This document shows, piece after piece, positions 34,270 through 45,537 of a stretch of 64,000 bases of DNA. Position numbers and translations under genes: made by a program. The DNA comes from Cotesia glomerata. Lineage: Eukaryota > Arthropoda > Insecta > Hymenoptera > Braconidae. Position 1 is the first letter of the stretch. Every line of letters begins with the position of its first letter. Below the pieces are notes generated by a model, which was not told the origin of the DNA, did not search any database, and saw nothing but the letters and a program-made list of their open reading frames with translations. The stretch lies in the NCBI RefSeq assembly GCF_020080835.1, contig NC_058164.1, positions 17,850,688-17,914,687 on the forward strand. Reading direction: 5' to 3'.

Positions 34270-35739
34270 TTATAACTGATCAATAATTGCAAATTTGTTT
34301 TTTTTTAAATGAGTTGTCGGTTTTGCTGATGGGTTTTGATGCGTAATAGATGGATTATAGCGCGGTAGCTCAGTAATCGTCGATGTTCTTCGCCCTTTTC
34401 GTTCATATTTATGAAAAGTGCAGAAAAAAGTGCCAAGTCCCAATCCACATGTTTTTACGTAAATGAATGTTGGTCGCTTTATGAGAGAATCAAGTTCCGA
34501 TTCATGGATTTCAGTAACAGTTATTATATTTTCACATCGTTCTTTAAGAAAGGGTTGGTATAGCATCAAGCGTTCAGCCCAACTTTTATCTTCTACATTT
34601 TCTCCATTGCATTCTAGAACATCAAATATGAACACACACATACCTCGTACAAACACTATTAACGAAGATTTTTCTCCTTTTTTTGACATAAGTTGAACAG
34701 CTTCTTCAGATTCATAATAGTGAATACTTTTCGTATTTCTCTTATACATATGATATTTAAGTATATGTAATGCCTTTAAATTATTATTGAGATTGAATGG
34801 GAGAGGATATTTTCTATAAATTACTCGTTCAATATCAACTTTTAAAATTTCGAAAAGTTGCATATAATCTTTGTCAGTGATCATTTGTCGCAATCGCATT
34901 TCGTAAACGAGTTGCTCATGTCGCAAGCGACTGAATTTAGTGATGTAAGGAATTAAGTAATCTCGCAGAATTGAACAACATGACTTTGTATAATCATCAT
35001 TTTGTATATACATAAATAGAACAGACACCAATGCACATGGAGAAATTTCGAAAATCAGTTTAAATAAAAAATTCATTGCAACAGTAGAATGACTCATAAC
35101 TGTACGCATGTCTTTAGAAACTTTCTTTCTACGGTTTATGAAAAAAAATTTATTACCAAATTCATGGTATGAATTAAACAATTGATTGATCAAAGGTACA
35201 GATATTTTTTTCAGCAATAAATAATCAATATTTCCATTTTTCATAATGAAATCGGAATTTTCATAAGCTACATTTGGTGATCGATAAACATAACTAATAA
35301 GTCGAAGAGTTCCAATAATAAGCTGCTTATAGCTAATTGAATTAGCCATAAGAAGTGAAGAATCATCAGTATTTTCCTCCTCCAAATTATCTTCTCCATG
35401 AAATACATGTGATTCACTTAAGTCTGACTCAGTTCGGTTGTTGATATTGCCTTTTTTATCTGTTTCATCAAAGAGAATTTCTTTACCTAAATTCATTGAA
35501 GTCTCGCCTTGAGTATGAGTATCATGTTCGATATTCGGTATTTTATAAGTGACTTTCTTTAATTCATCTAAATCATCATAATTATCTGATTCTTTATTTA
35601 AATTATTTTTTCGTTTTCTCTTTCCCTTCTTTAATCTTTGAGCAACAGTTTTAAGTTTCATAGATAAAATATCGATTGATTTATGAATAGTAGGCAATAT
35701 GTGAGAATTAAATCGTTCTTGATCAAAAAATGATTCCAT
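34270..35739 (-). CDS. Intact 489-codon ORF, unidentified
   Basis: An uninterrupted intronless frame from ATG at 35739 to a stop at 34270. I do not recognise the family. Residues 37-45 form a basic cluster (KKGKRKRKN), followed to about residue 130 by an acidic, Asp/Glu/Ser-rich linker. From about 133 to 450 the sequence looks like a folded alpha/beta domain with hydrophobic helices (FLFKLIFEISPCALVSVLFM, then SCCSILRDYLIPYITKFSRL), ending in FIYVKTCGLGLGTFFCTF and a basic tail. There is no signal peptide or clear membrane anchor and no zinc knuckle, reverse transcriptase or DDE motif. Imperfect inverted repeats bracket it. It may be cargo of a DNA transposon or, given the virus-type polymerase gene at 61785, an endogenous viral gene; a P47- or LEF-type subunit is only a guess to test. 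Confidence 0.6.
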   Translation of the reverse strand: MESFFDQERFNSHILPTIHKSIDILSMKLKTVAQRLKKGKRKRKNNLNKESDNYDDLDELKKVTYKIPNIEHDTHTQGETSMNLGKEILFDETDKKGNINNRTESDLSESHVFHGEDNLEEENTDDSSLLMANSISYKQLIIGTLRLISYVYRSPNVAYENSDFIMKNGNIDYLLLKKISVPLINQLFNSYHEFGNKFFFINRRKKVSKDMRTVMSHSTVAMNFLFKLIFEISPCALVSVLFMYIQNDDYTKSCCSILRDYLIPYITKFSRLRHEQLVYEMRLRQMITDKDYMQLFEILKVDIERVIYRKYPLPFNLNNNLKALHILKYHMYKRNTKSIHYYESEEAVQLMSKKGEKSSLIVFVRGMCVFIFDVLECNGENVEDKSWAERLMLYQPFLKERCENIITVTEIHESELDSLIKRPTFIYVKTCGLGLGTFFCTFHKYERKGRRTSTITELPRYNPSITHQNPSAKPTTHLKKNKFAIIDQL

Positions 35740-35845
35740 GTTGATGACATATATTGCGTAACTAGTAGGTGTCTTGAACTATAAAAATATCGACAAATTT
35801 ATCGTTATTAAAGTAAGAGAACATGAAAAAATAAATATGGAAAAC

Positions 35846-36070
35846 GTTTGACCCTGCAGGCCATCTCTGGAACTTTCCGCCATATACACAACACTCGAAA
35901 AATTGTCTATTCCGAAGTTTTAAGCGTTTCGAGCTTTTATTCATTTTCAAGCTCGAAATTCTAGTGGTTGTTGAGGACATACTGTTTTGAGAATTTTTAG
36001 TTGCGATATCTTTCGAACGAATCAATCGTTTTTGATAGAACTTGCAGCATCCGCCTCAGTTTTTCAAGCA
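35846..36070. repeat. Dispersed repeat family A, copy 3
   Basis: Starts with AAACGTTTGACCCTGCAGGC then CATCTCTGGAACTTTCCGCC, a diverged form of the family A closing block, and continues to GATATCTTTCGAACGAATCA. It lies upstream of the 489-codon ORF, within the bracketing inverted repeats. Confidence 0.55.
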
Positions 36071-36277
36071 CAAAAAGATTAATTATTACCTACTAAACGA
36101 TTCAACGTAAAATTTTGAAGTTATATTAAAAAAACATTTTTTTGGAAATTTTATTTTTGAGAGTTCTTAAAATCTACTGGTCCGAATCGGTTTAAATAGC
36201 ATTGAAAATCAAAATTTGATAAAGCCCTTATAAACGCTGTCAAGTAAGACATAGTGACATCCTCGTAGAAATAGTCA

Positions 36278-36518
36278 CACTGATAAAAGAATTATCTTGA
36301 CTCAAAAGCCAAAATCTTGAACCAAGAATACCATTTTGAAGAAAATTATTTTCTTGAGTCAAGAGAATAAATTCTTAAAACAAGAAAATTTTCTTAGATC
36401 AAGAATAATTTCTTAGCACAAGAATTTATTCTCTTGACTCAAAAAAATCATTTTCTTCAAAATGGTATTCTTGGTTCAAGAGTTTGGTTTTTGAGTCAAG
36501 TCAATTTTTTTATCAGTG
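36278..36518. mobile_element. Near-perfect hairpin MITE (CACTGATAAAA ends)
   Basis: CACTGATAAAAGAATTATCT at the left is matched by TTTTTTTATCAGTG at the right; the arms share CTTGAACCAAGAATACCATT and its complement. The element is a 241-base hairpin with a loop of about 40 bases and no coding content. Confidence 0.85.
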
Positions 36519-36789
36519 CAGAATTCTACTTCTTAGTATCTCAAAACGTGGAGATCTGATAAGAACTCGATTTTCAAAAACCGGGATAAAACCAAGAACT
36601 TCCCGATTTCCTGAAAATCATTAATTTTCGTAGCGGAAAGTTAAAAAAAATAAAAAAAAGAAGCCAATTGTTATTAAGAAATTCATGTGTTCAATGAATG
36701 AATGAACTGCTTAAAATGCGCTTTGCTGTAATCGAAAGCGTCTGGCTGAACCTAATTTTTTAGAAATTCGATTGAATCTCAAAAATCTT

Positions 36790-36965
36790 AAAAATTAAAT
36801 TTAATTAAAAATATTTTTTTATATAATCTGCATTGAAACTCCGAGTTTGAATACCTGTTGAGCCACCCGAAACTAGTCAATTTCAGAGGAATGCGACTGT
36901 TGCCGGACAGAAGCCGATTGCCTTTGGCTCGGGAGACAATTTTACACGCGAGTTGGAATTTTCTA
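36790..36965 (-). repeat. Inverted repeat bracketing the 489-codon ORF, right arm
   Basis: Minus-strand partner of 34045-34240. The two share GCATT..TCT.AAATTG.CTAG, TGGCTCAACAGG and TTTCAATGCAG. Similarity fades at about 36965, at the border of the next foldback element. Confidence 0.6.
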
Positions 36966-36973
36966 CTTTCCTC

Positions 36974-37417
36974 CCCGCATGGAAAAATATATATGCGAAA
37001 AATATATGCAAATATATATTTTCACATATATTTTTTTTTGCGCTAAATATATGTCCGCATATATGTTTACATATATGCGTAGACATATGTGAACATATAT
37101 GCGGACATATATGTACGCATATAAATGCAATATATAAGTCTAGAGATACACAGAAAATAATTTAACTTGAATCAAGAAAATGATTTTAAAGAATTTAACT
37201 TTCTTGATTTGAGTAAAAAAAACTCTCAAACTTAGAAATTTTTTTTTCAGTGTATGCTTTCATATATGTCTACATATATGTAAGCATGTATCACTGTATA
37301 TATGTCAGCATCTATGTGAAAAATATATGTTGACATATTTTTTTTTGCGTAAATATATACGGCATATATATTATATATGCGACATATATTTTTGACATAT
37401 ATATTTCTCCATGCGGG
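36974..37417. mobile_element. CCCGCATGG foldback element of ACATATATG words
   Basis: Begins CCCGCATGGAAAAATATATA and ends, inverted, CCCGCATGGAGAAATATATA. The arms are runs of ACATATATG and GCATATATG words. A small hairpin MITE (37149-37252) has split it. It matches the architecture of the elements at 2209 and 30898: CCCG border, A-run, then arms of a simple palindromic vocabulary. Confidence 0.7.
37149..37252. mobile_element. Short MITE (CACAGAAAA...TTTTCAGTG)
   Basis: About 104 bases with inverted AACTTGAATCAAG/CTTGATTTGAG arms and CACAGAAAA/TTTTTCAGTG ends, inserted in the CCCGCATGG foldback element. It resembles the hairpin at 36278. Confidence 0.55.
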
Positions 37418-37429
37418 ATCTCTCGGTGC

Positions 37430-37610
37430 GTAATATACTAATAAACTCCCTGCTGAGAGAATGAATACTTTTCGAAAAATCGAGAAGTGATTTGGTTACG
37501 TTCCGGTTTTCGAAAATCGAGTTCTCATCAGAATTCCATGGTTTGAGGTTTTTAGAAGCTGTTCTAATCAGAACTCATAGGAATAATCATTCCTATGAGG
37601 ATATTCCTCC

Positions 37611-37647
<37 letters not shown>
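37430..37647. repeat. Family A fragment ending in (GT)n, LINE target site
   Basis: The fragment contains TTTTCGAAAATCGAGTTCTC, ATCAGAATTCCATGGTTTGA and AGGTTTTTAGAAGCTG, the same order as the complete site at 51036-51300, and ends in 16 GT units (37615-37647) where the minus-strand LINE begins. Confidence 0.65.
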
Positions 37648-37664
<17 letters not shown>

Positions 37665-37682
37665 TTTTTTTTTTTAGGGGGG

Positions 37683-37702
37683 GGAATCCCTTTACGGATT
37701 CC
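37683..37702 (-). promoter_or_regulatory. LINE 3' hairpin (copy C)
   Basis: GGAATCC, a 6-base loop, then GGATTCC directly before the C-run and poly-A. The same stem occurs at 54507-54525 and 58760-58780. A conserved stem-loop at the very 3' end is a likely recognition element for the LINE reverse transcriptase. Confidence 0.6.
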
Positions 37703-37910
37703 AGGCATAGCTGTTTGGCCTGGATATGTGACGACTCAACGCAGCGTCATACTAAAACTCGACGGTAGCGCCCCTACCCACTAAACCCTAAACCCCTTTT
37801 CTTCTTTCCTCTAACCCCTCATGGAAACCGCCGTCAGGCATTACTTCGTGAGGGGAGGATCTAGCTACTGCTATTCCTTCTGATGATTAAGGTGTTATTT
37901 TTCCTTCTTT

Positions 37911-40857
37911 CTAGTTTCTGTCATTTGCTCTTCTTCTTTCGATGGAACGCAGGTCTGTAAGGGCCTCTGTTGCAAACGTGCTTACGGCGTTCCATGCGGC
38001 TTTTGACTTCAACATTGTTTCTACTAGTGTCTCTGGTTGGATACTCTGGTGTAAGATATTTTCAAGTTGATCACGCTGTGAATAAAATCGTGGGCGAACA
38101 AAGAAAACATGCTCCACATCTTCATTAACTCCTGGACAGGACGGACACTCCGGAGAATTATCGTGCTTGAAACGGTGTAAGTATTCTCGAAAGCAGCCAT
38201 GTCCTGATAGCATCTGCGTTAGATAGTAGTTGACCTCACCGTGATTACGATTCAGCCAAACGTCAATCCATGGTATGAAACGGTACGTCCACCTGCCCTT
38301 CACTGCGGCATCCCACTGAAATTGCCATCGTACGATGCTTTTCTGTCGCTCTTCTATTTTCAGTTTTTCAGCACTTAGTGTGGTTAACGTCTTCCGATGG
38401 TAGAGGTTACGTCTTTCTTTAGCTAGAACTCTAAGAGGCAGAGTTCCGGAAATGACACACACTGCTTCCTCAGATACTGTGCGAAAGGCGCTTGCAACTC
38501 GTAGGGCACTCATACGATATATTGGTCCAGCTTTTCTCCATGAATCTTGCACCTCTAGTGCGTCAGCCCAAATGGATATTCCGTAGGTGAGCACCGATGT
38601 GACTACTGATGACAATAGTAGCCTCCTGCTCTGCTTTGGGCCTCCGACGTTCGGCATCAATCGTGCGAGACTAGCTCTCACTACTGACGCTTTTGTACAG
38701 ACGTGTTCCACTTGCTGCTTGAAGTTGAGTTGGGCATCAAGCATCACTCCCAGATATCGTATATGAGGTTGTGATGTGATTTCTCGGTCACCGACTTTTA
38801 GCTTAATTGTTTCAACTTCTTTTCGGCTGGTAATAAGCACTGCTTCAGTCTTCTGCTTGGCCAGTTGTAGGTTCACTGTATCCATCCACTGGTTGATCTT
38901 CTCAAAAGTGATATCAAACAGATGTTGAATCTCGTCGAGGTGTTTGGTGACGATCACTGCGGCAACATCATCCGCATACGCTACCAGTTTGACACATCTT
39001 GGAAGCTTCAGTCTCAGGAGCCCGTCATACATGATATTCCACAGAAGTGGACCAAGAACAAAGCCCTGTGGCACACCACCGGTTATATCATACTTTTTCG
39101 GACCATTCTTTGTATCGTATTTCAGCACTCTATCTGTAAAATAGCTAATCACTAGTCTGCGAAGATATGTTGGCACGTTCTTCTCGTCGAGAGCTTGCAT
39201 GATGCAGTCCCAATTAGCGGAATTGAAAGCATTTTTGATGTCCAAGGCAGCCACCAGGCAGTACTTCTTCGTTCCACCCTTTCATCTAGTTCCTGCGATT
39301 GCCTCTTTGGCCGTATTAACAACCAGGTTGATCGCGTCCAGGGTTGATCGTCCTTTCCGGAATCCATACTGGTTGTCTGCCAAGAGTGGGTCGACTACTG
39401 CATCTATTCGCTGATGGATGATACGCTCAAATATCTTACCGCCGTATCTAGCATGCAGAGTGGTCGGTAAGATGACGGTTCTTCTGGCGGTTTCTTTCCT
39501 TTAGGTAAAAGTACTAACCGTTGCTGTTTCCACTTACGAGGAAAAGTCCCCTCCTTGAGGCATGCGTTGTAAGCGTCTAGAAATAATGTTGGTGCTGCCT
39601 TTATGATGGTTTTCAAGGCTATATTAGGGATTTTGTCCAATCCCGGTGCTTTATTATTTCCTACCCGATTACAGGCCTCCAACAATTCTTCTTCAGTGAC
39701 AGGTGGAATGTCGTCCAGTTCACCTTGCGTTGACTGATAATTGAGACTGTGTTGCTGTGGAAACAGCGCAGTGACGATTTTCTGAAGGAGTTGGGGACAC
39801 GTAGGTGACGGCATTTGTTGTTTCTTCAGGTGCGTCATGACCACCTTATACGGCCGACTCCACACGTCTTTGTCGACCTCGTATATAAGCTCTTTCCAGC
39901 ATCTTCCTTTGCTCTCTTTTATGGCCTTATTAAGTTCAAGACGAGCTTTTTTTGTACTCTGCGATCAGCACTGCAGAGTTAGGTCGTTGATAGCCACGCT
40001 GAGATATTCTTCTCTTTCGATGACACTCTTTACGGAGGTTGCTGATATGATCATTCCACCAGTGTACCGCAGGTCTTGAATTCATAACACGTTTGCGAGA
40101 CATACTGGCATCACAAGCTTGTGTTACTCGCATCATCAGGGCCTTAGTATGTTCTTCTGCACATCCAGTCTCTATCAGATCACTATCGAGGGCTGTTAGC
40201 AATACTTCTGGGTCAAAAGATTTCACCTTCCAACCGACGGTGTTAAATTGCTTGATAGGCCCCCTGAGGTTCTGGTCGTTTGACGTTTCCCAGAGTATCG
40301 CATGATAGTCAGTGGCAGTGTAGATGTCCAGTACCTTCCAGTTAGAGTTACCTTTAGCAAGGCTGGTACTGACAAAAGTGACGTCTACAATCGAGCTTGC
40401 GTCACCTTTGGTGTAGGTCGGCGTGTCACCACTGTTGAGCAAGACTACATCTGGTATAGAAAGAGCTTCTAGCAGCTCTCTTCCTCGTGCATTAGTCTGC
40501 TTACTGCCCCAGTCCACTGTCCGCTGTCTGCTTTGCGTCCTCGTTCAGTTGATCCAAGAAGTCAGTGAACTCAGCAATTGAGAGGCTAGGTGGTGCGTAG
40601 CAGCTGTAAAAACGGATGCGATCTACTGATGCTGCTACAAAGCCAGCGCTGCCATTGGTAGCTACACTCTGGAAAGGGAGCTTACCACAAGTCCAGATCA
40701 CAGCTTTCGTGGTGATATCCATCTCCCAAGGTTGTCCAGCTAAATGTTTATATGGCTCCGATAAAAGCACAACGTCAAGCTTTAATTCCCGTACTGTCTG
40801 CATAAGCAGGTCATGCGCAGCTTCGCAGTGATTGATGTTAAGCTGCAGTATCCTCAT
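37911..40857 (-). pseudogene. LINE ORF2 (copy C): endonuclease-reverse transcriptase, broken
   Basis: The protein would nick the AC-repeat target and copy the LINE RNA. Copy C starts with MRILQLNINHC and LLSEPY, then a deletion of about 30-40 bases near 40505 removes the segment that holds GDFNAW in copy B, leaving the frame shifted. The endonuclease continues from 40517, with DY in place of the DH pair of copy B. Further frameshifts lie near 39940, 39430 and 39260. The last 447 codons (39254-37911) are open and include TGGVPQGFVLGPL, VAYADDVAA and the C-terminal C-x2-C...H-x4-C knuckle, damaged at the last Cys (FFVRPRF). The protein cannot be active. Confidence 0.85.
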
Positions 40858-42131
40858 GTTCGTTTATTTGTCAGCTTCTGGAGTGCTTCTTGGAAGACTG
40901 GGCATCGGCCAGAACCAGACCGGTGAGCAGTGTCCTGAGAGCCAGGTTTTTCCGCACATAACGCACATTTCACGTTATTTGGGCATTGAGCAGCTTGATG
41001 ACCTGTTTTCCCACATTTGATGCAAAGCCCAGATCGGTCGATTTCGCTTTTACATTGGGCAGTAGTGTGCCCAAAGTGCCAGCACTTATAGCATCGTAGT
41101 GGTGTCTTAACTGCTCTGACATGGCAATTTACCCAGCCAATCCTTATTTTGCCTGTCTTTCCGAGTATCTTCTGCACTATTGCTGCTGGCAATCGTACCG
41201 AAGCAGTTTGAGTACCTCTGTAGGCCGGACGAATTTTAATGACATCTTCAGGTATTTCGTAGTCATTTCCAGCTGCCTCTTGTAAGGCCTTCCGGACATC
41301 GTCTTTAGTTGTTTCGTCGTCAATGTCCCGGATTTCAAGCTGTTCCTCTGGGCCTTTACAGATGACTTGCGCTTCTTCTTTAAGGATGCTCTTGATGGTC
41401 TTCAGCAAAGCTTGTCCTTTGTCTGCGGTCTTTCTGAAAAGCGTAATGAGCATATTCCCATCATTCGTCTTTTGAACCTTGTCAACGACGTCACGGGTCT
41501 GATCTGGTGGGACATCTTTTTCAATCCGACGCAGTATCTCGGCATATTTTGCCTTCTCAACGGGTCGAATAATTAAGGCATCTGGTTTGGTGAATTTTCG
41601 CGGTTTTTTCTGCTTAGGCTCCGGCCGAGATTTGTTTACCGGTTGTTTTGGTAACCGCTCTCTCGCTTGCTCCTTCTTCTCCTTCTTGGATTGGACCTTC
41701 TGTCATTCAGTCACCTCTTTTTTTCCGGCGTTCTGCACTACCGTGTTTTTCGGAGGACTTGGTTTCAGGTCCTTTTTCTTCACAACTTGGCTGATCGTTG
41801 GGTCGGGAGAAGATCGATCTTTTCTCTTAGTTGACTTGCTGCTAGTTCTGCTTCTGTCTTCCGCGACTGATTCACCGTCACCTTCGGCTCCAGTGTCCAT
41901 TGCTTCTTCATTCACGATAGTTGCTTGAATGCTTCTCTCCGGTGTAGTACAAGAAGTGCGTCGTACTGTTAAACGCCATTCTTCATCAAGTTTCTTGAAT
42001 CTCTGGAGGGCATTGGCTACGCTGGTCGTCTTGGTCTTAATCTCCTTGTGGATATTGACCTTAGATTGGATGAAGTCATTTAGCTCACTGGTCAGCTTTT
42101 CAAGGCGTTCCAACGCTTGCGACTGCTTCAT
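40854..42131 (-). pseudogene. LINE ORF1 gag-like protein (copy C), one in-frame stop
   Basis: A 425-codon frame interrupted only by TGA at 41703-41705. It binds LINE RNA in the family. The first ~70 residues form a helical, coiled-coil-like segment; then comes a Lys/Ser-rich linker, an esterase-free R1-type gag core (DALIIRP, EIRDIDDETTKDDV) and three CCHC knuckles: CYKCWHFGHTTAQC, CIKCGKTGHQAAQC and CALC...HRSGSGRC. The stop codon of ORF1 overlaps the ORF2 start as ATGA, a reinitiation arrangement. Copy C shows the N-terminal 140 residues that are deleted from copy B. Confidence 0.85.
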
Positions 42132-42708
42132 TTCAGCGCTTGCTTCAATCGCTGCTTGTTGGGCATGAGGCCCGTTTTCACTATTGTTGTTTTCCTGAAT
42201 TTTACTAATATTTTTAAATTCACCAGCGCATCGTACGGAGTGGAGCGAGTTGTCATAACTAGGAACGGGTGTACCCTCGGAGATAGTACTCCTACCTCAG
42301 TTCCCTGAGGCCTAGCCGACACATAGCCAGTCCCGGAATACACGGACGGACTAGACTCGCTCGGAGCGGTGAAGATTCCGATCTCTAACACTCACTGCGT
42401 ACTTCCTGATCAAGGCCCGAAGTGGCTGGCTCCTGATCCACTGCTGCAACTTACACCTCGGCAGAGCAAGCTCACATCAGCCGTGGCCTGCATCATCGGA
42501 AACTACGACACGAGGTTCCGGTCACTCCCAGTGGGTCACAGCAGGAAACGATCGTCTTGTTAGGTCAGTTAGTGTGACCAATTGATTAAAGGGGAGTTTT
42601 GTCCACGGGAACGTATTTTATTTGGCTCCTACCCTCTGTACCAGGTACAGCGAGCGTTCTCCCATCCGCTACGGGGAGACGTGCCTGGTAGCAGTTTCTC
42701 CTCTGCCC

Positions 42709-42710
<2 letters not shown>

Positions 42711-42758
<48 letters not shown>
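42711..42758. repeat. (GT)n microsatellite at the LINE 5' end
   Basis: About 23 GT units bordering the intact 5' end of the minus-strand LINE. With the GT run at 37615-37647 it forms the split target. Confidence 0.9.
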
Positions 42759-42763
<5 letters not shown>

Positions 42764-43202
42764 CGGTGATCCGACGACAAATTATCTACGACGATTAATT
42801 CACGATAACTAATCCACAAAAACCATGATAAAAGGGCACAATACAGTAAGAAGCTTATGTGTTGGTCTAATGTCGAATAAACACACACAAAAATCATGAT
42901 AAATTGTACGCGGATCAATTGGCTTGTAACCGTATGTGTCTGTGTGTAAACCTCTTATAACTTTTAATCAGCTTGGTAGATTAAAACTCGGTTTGTGGCA
43001 TTCTAAATGGTCCTATTGAACTTAGTTCTGTCAAGAACTCAAAACCCGATAAATTTTGAAAAATCTTAAAAATAAAATTATCGAAGAACTCGATTCAGCC
43101 CGATAAATTTTGAAAAATCTTAAAAATAAAATTTTTTTCGGAAAATTTTTTTTCGAATAACTTTTGAGCCACACAGAGAAAAAAAACAGCACTGATTTCT
43201 AT
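42759..43202. repeat. Diverged 72-bp unit and family A fragment
   Basis: 42815-42905 matches, inverted, one unit of the 72-bp repeat at 6205-6495 (ACCATGATAAAAGGGCACAA, ATGTCGAATAAACACACAC). From about 42950 the sequence is family A-like (CTCTTATAACTTTTAATCAG). No gene is present. Confidence 0.55.
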
Positions 43203-44461
43203 TACACGGAAAAAAATTTACTGTTGCTGCAACAGGAGTCAGTCATGTTGCAACAACAGAATTACTGCTGTTATTGCGACTTAATAGTAAAATATAGTTG
43301 GGTCATTCCATGCAAATCGACCAATAGTAGGAATCGAACTCTTTCGATTTGGATAAATTTTGGTCAGAAGTTTTCTTTTATCATATAACGAACTTTTTCC
43401 AAAGGAAAAAATTAGAAAAACGGTTAATCCTAAAGGCCATCCCTGCAACTTCCCGCTATTTCATATTTAAGCGCTCAAAATTGTACTTACTACGTTTTTG
43501 AGCTCTTCGAGCTCAAAAATATTATTTACTTGCTATTTCGAGCTCTCCGAGCTCATAGAGTTGGCTGTTCTAAGCTTTTGAGTTCTTCGAGCTCAAAAGC
43601 CTGATAGAAGTTTAATATAACAGTATTTTTTGAATTTTAAAACTGCAATAATTTCTGAATGAATGAATCGATTTTCACGCGGTTAGCAGTATTCCACGCA
43701 GTTTTTCAAATTCTACGTTATACTTTTGAACACAAACTGATCGAACCGAAAATCTTAGAGGAATTTGAAAAATTCACTTTTTCCGAATTTTTTCGACAAC
43801 GATAATTCACGAACCGATCAACCGATTTTCACGTTCTTGGTGGCGATCGACGTGGTTTTTTGGGCTCTAATAATTATTTTGTTTCATCAAAAACGATCCG
43901 ATAAGAAATGTCGAAATTATGTGAAAAAAACACTTTTTTCGAAATTTTTCGTTTTCGATAACTCTCGAACGAATCAACCGATTTTGACGGGACTGGGGCA
44001 ATCGACGTGGTTTTTTAAACTTGAGAGCGGATTAGTTTTTGAAAGTGATCGGTGGAGCCAAAATATTTTTTTTCAATAGCCCCAAGTGTCCCCTTCCCCT
44101 TCCAAACAAATGAAAGACCATTCCTGTATCTATAATAGCATTTGAGATGTTACAAAAAACAAAATTGAAAAACTGGAAAAATCGCAAAATTTTGAATTTG
44201 CATATCTTGTGAAAGAAATTTTTTATTTTTTTTCCTTTGACAAAAGTTCGTTGTATGATAAGAGAAAACTTCTGACCAAAATTTATCCAAATCTAAAGGG
44301 GTCGATTCCAACTATTGGTCGATTTGGCATGGAATGACCCAACTATATTTTATTATCAAGTCGCAACAACAGTAGTAATCCTGTTGCTGCAACAGGATTT
44401 TTTCCTGTTGCTAAAACATGGCTGCCTCCTGTTGCAGCAACAGTAAATTATTTTCCGTGTA
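43203..44461. mobile_element. TACACGGAAAA inverted-repeat element
   Basis: Left end TACACGGAAAAAAATTTACT with GTTGCTGCAACAGG; right end the inverted form. Arms of about 220 bases include GGGTCATTCCATGCAAATCG and its near complement at 44320. The centre is a family A copy (43418-44080), with GGTTAATCCTAAAGGCCATC and GAGCTC palindromes, so either family A inserted here or it was captured. No coding content. Confidence 0.75.
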
Positions 44462-44539
44462 GAACAGTACTCAGTAGTGTTTTGAAAAAAAAATGAGGTT
44501 AAAATGCTCGAGACAGTACAAATTATGTTAAAACTACTG

Positions 44540-45537
44540 CACGGAAAAAAAAGTATTGCTATTGTAGCGATCCAGTGGATCGTGAACGTAGTATTGTGAT
44601 TAGCTCAAAACAGTATTGTCATTTTTACAATGTTATAACCTGATATACTCGATACTTCGAATTCTTATATTCACTTGCCGTGGTATGTGAATATGTAAAA
44701 ACGTATTGTGATCAGAAAGAAACGTTTCCTTACTACGGCGAAACGGATCGTGATTATTACGATCTACGACGCCTTCAGCGCCACCACGCATAACCACGTC
44801 TGAAACTTACGAGTGGATTTGTTTACAATTTTGGTGATGAAATAGTGATAATTACATAAATTAGTGAATTAATAATAATATCGATATAGATGATTGGGTT
44901 GTTGATAAATTACTCGAGTGAAATCTTGAAAAACTTGTGTCGATTTTTGAAGGCTAGTAAAGAAATAAATCTTCCTATGTTAACTATGTTAATGCTGTGT
45001 CCGTGGTTATTGTATATAATTCTACTGCGTTGATAAGGAAAAACAATGTACATTATATATTGTATTAAATAAATAAAATTTTTGTTTTCATAAAAGTTTT
45101 TTTTAGCATAAATGATTTGATCCCATACTGTTTTATACAAAAATATGTTATTGTATGAAATATGTACAGTAATAAAGGAGTAAAAATTCCATTAAATATT
45201 TTTTTCTTATGATAAAAACATTTGCCTCTTTTAAATGAATAATTAGAATTTTTAAACCTAACCCAATTCTTGACTGTCATAATCTACACAAAAATTTTTA
45301 ACTAATCAAGCTACAAAAGGAATTTGTATTTATGTTAATAACAATAATATACCAAAAAAATAATAATCTGCAATAAAATATAATTAATATTTAATTCAAG
45401 ACAACTAATCATCTATAAACCATCGTGATAATCACAATCCACTAGATTGGGCATTTGCACATCTAAAGTATAGTCATGCGGGGATCGGGATCATCACTAT
45501 ACTGTATTGTGGTAATAGCAATACTTTTTTCTCCGTG
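44540..45537. mobile_element. CACGGAAAAAAAAGTATTGC element
   Basis: Starts CACGGAAAAAAAAGTATTGC and ends, inverted, CACGGAGAAAAAAGTATTGC. The interior is unrelated to that of the neighbouring 43203 element although the first nine bases agree, so both may use the same transposase. No coding content. Confidence 0.7.

Larger units (their letters stand above)
37648..42710 (-). mobile_element. AC-targeted R1-clade LINE (copy C), nearly full length
   Basis: On the minus strand the element begins TTGGGGCAGAGGAGAAACTG next to (AC)n at 42711 and ends with a poly-A tract (37648-37675 as T) next to another (AC)n run. It has a 5' untranslated region of about 580 bases, ORF1 (gag), ORF2 (endonuclease-reverse transcriptase) overlapping ORF1 by ATGA, and a 3' untranslated region. 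Insertion in (AC)n and the two-ORF layout match R1-clade elements such as Mino. Several frameshifts and a stop show this copy is dead. Confidence 0.85.

Noticed and set aside
34270..35739. Assigning the 489-codon ORF to P47 or LEF-4
   Set aside because: No diagnostic motif is visible (for example no KxDG nucleotidyltransferase motif); kept as unidentified.
41587..42168. Plus-strand frames of 79-113 codons across the copy C gag region
   Set aside because: Antisense shadows of LINE ORF1; cysteine/phenylalanine-rich translations without any motif.
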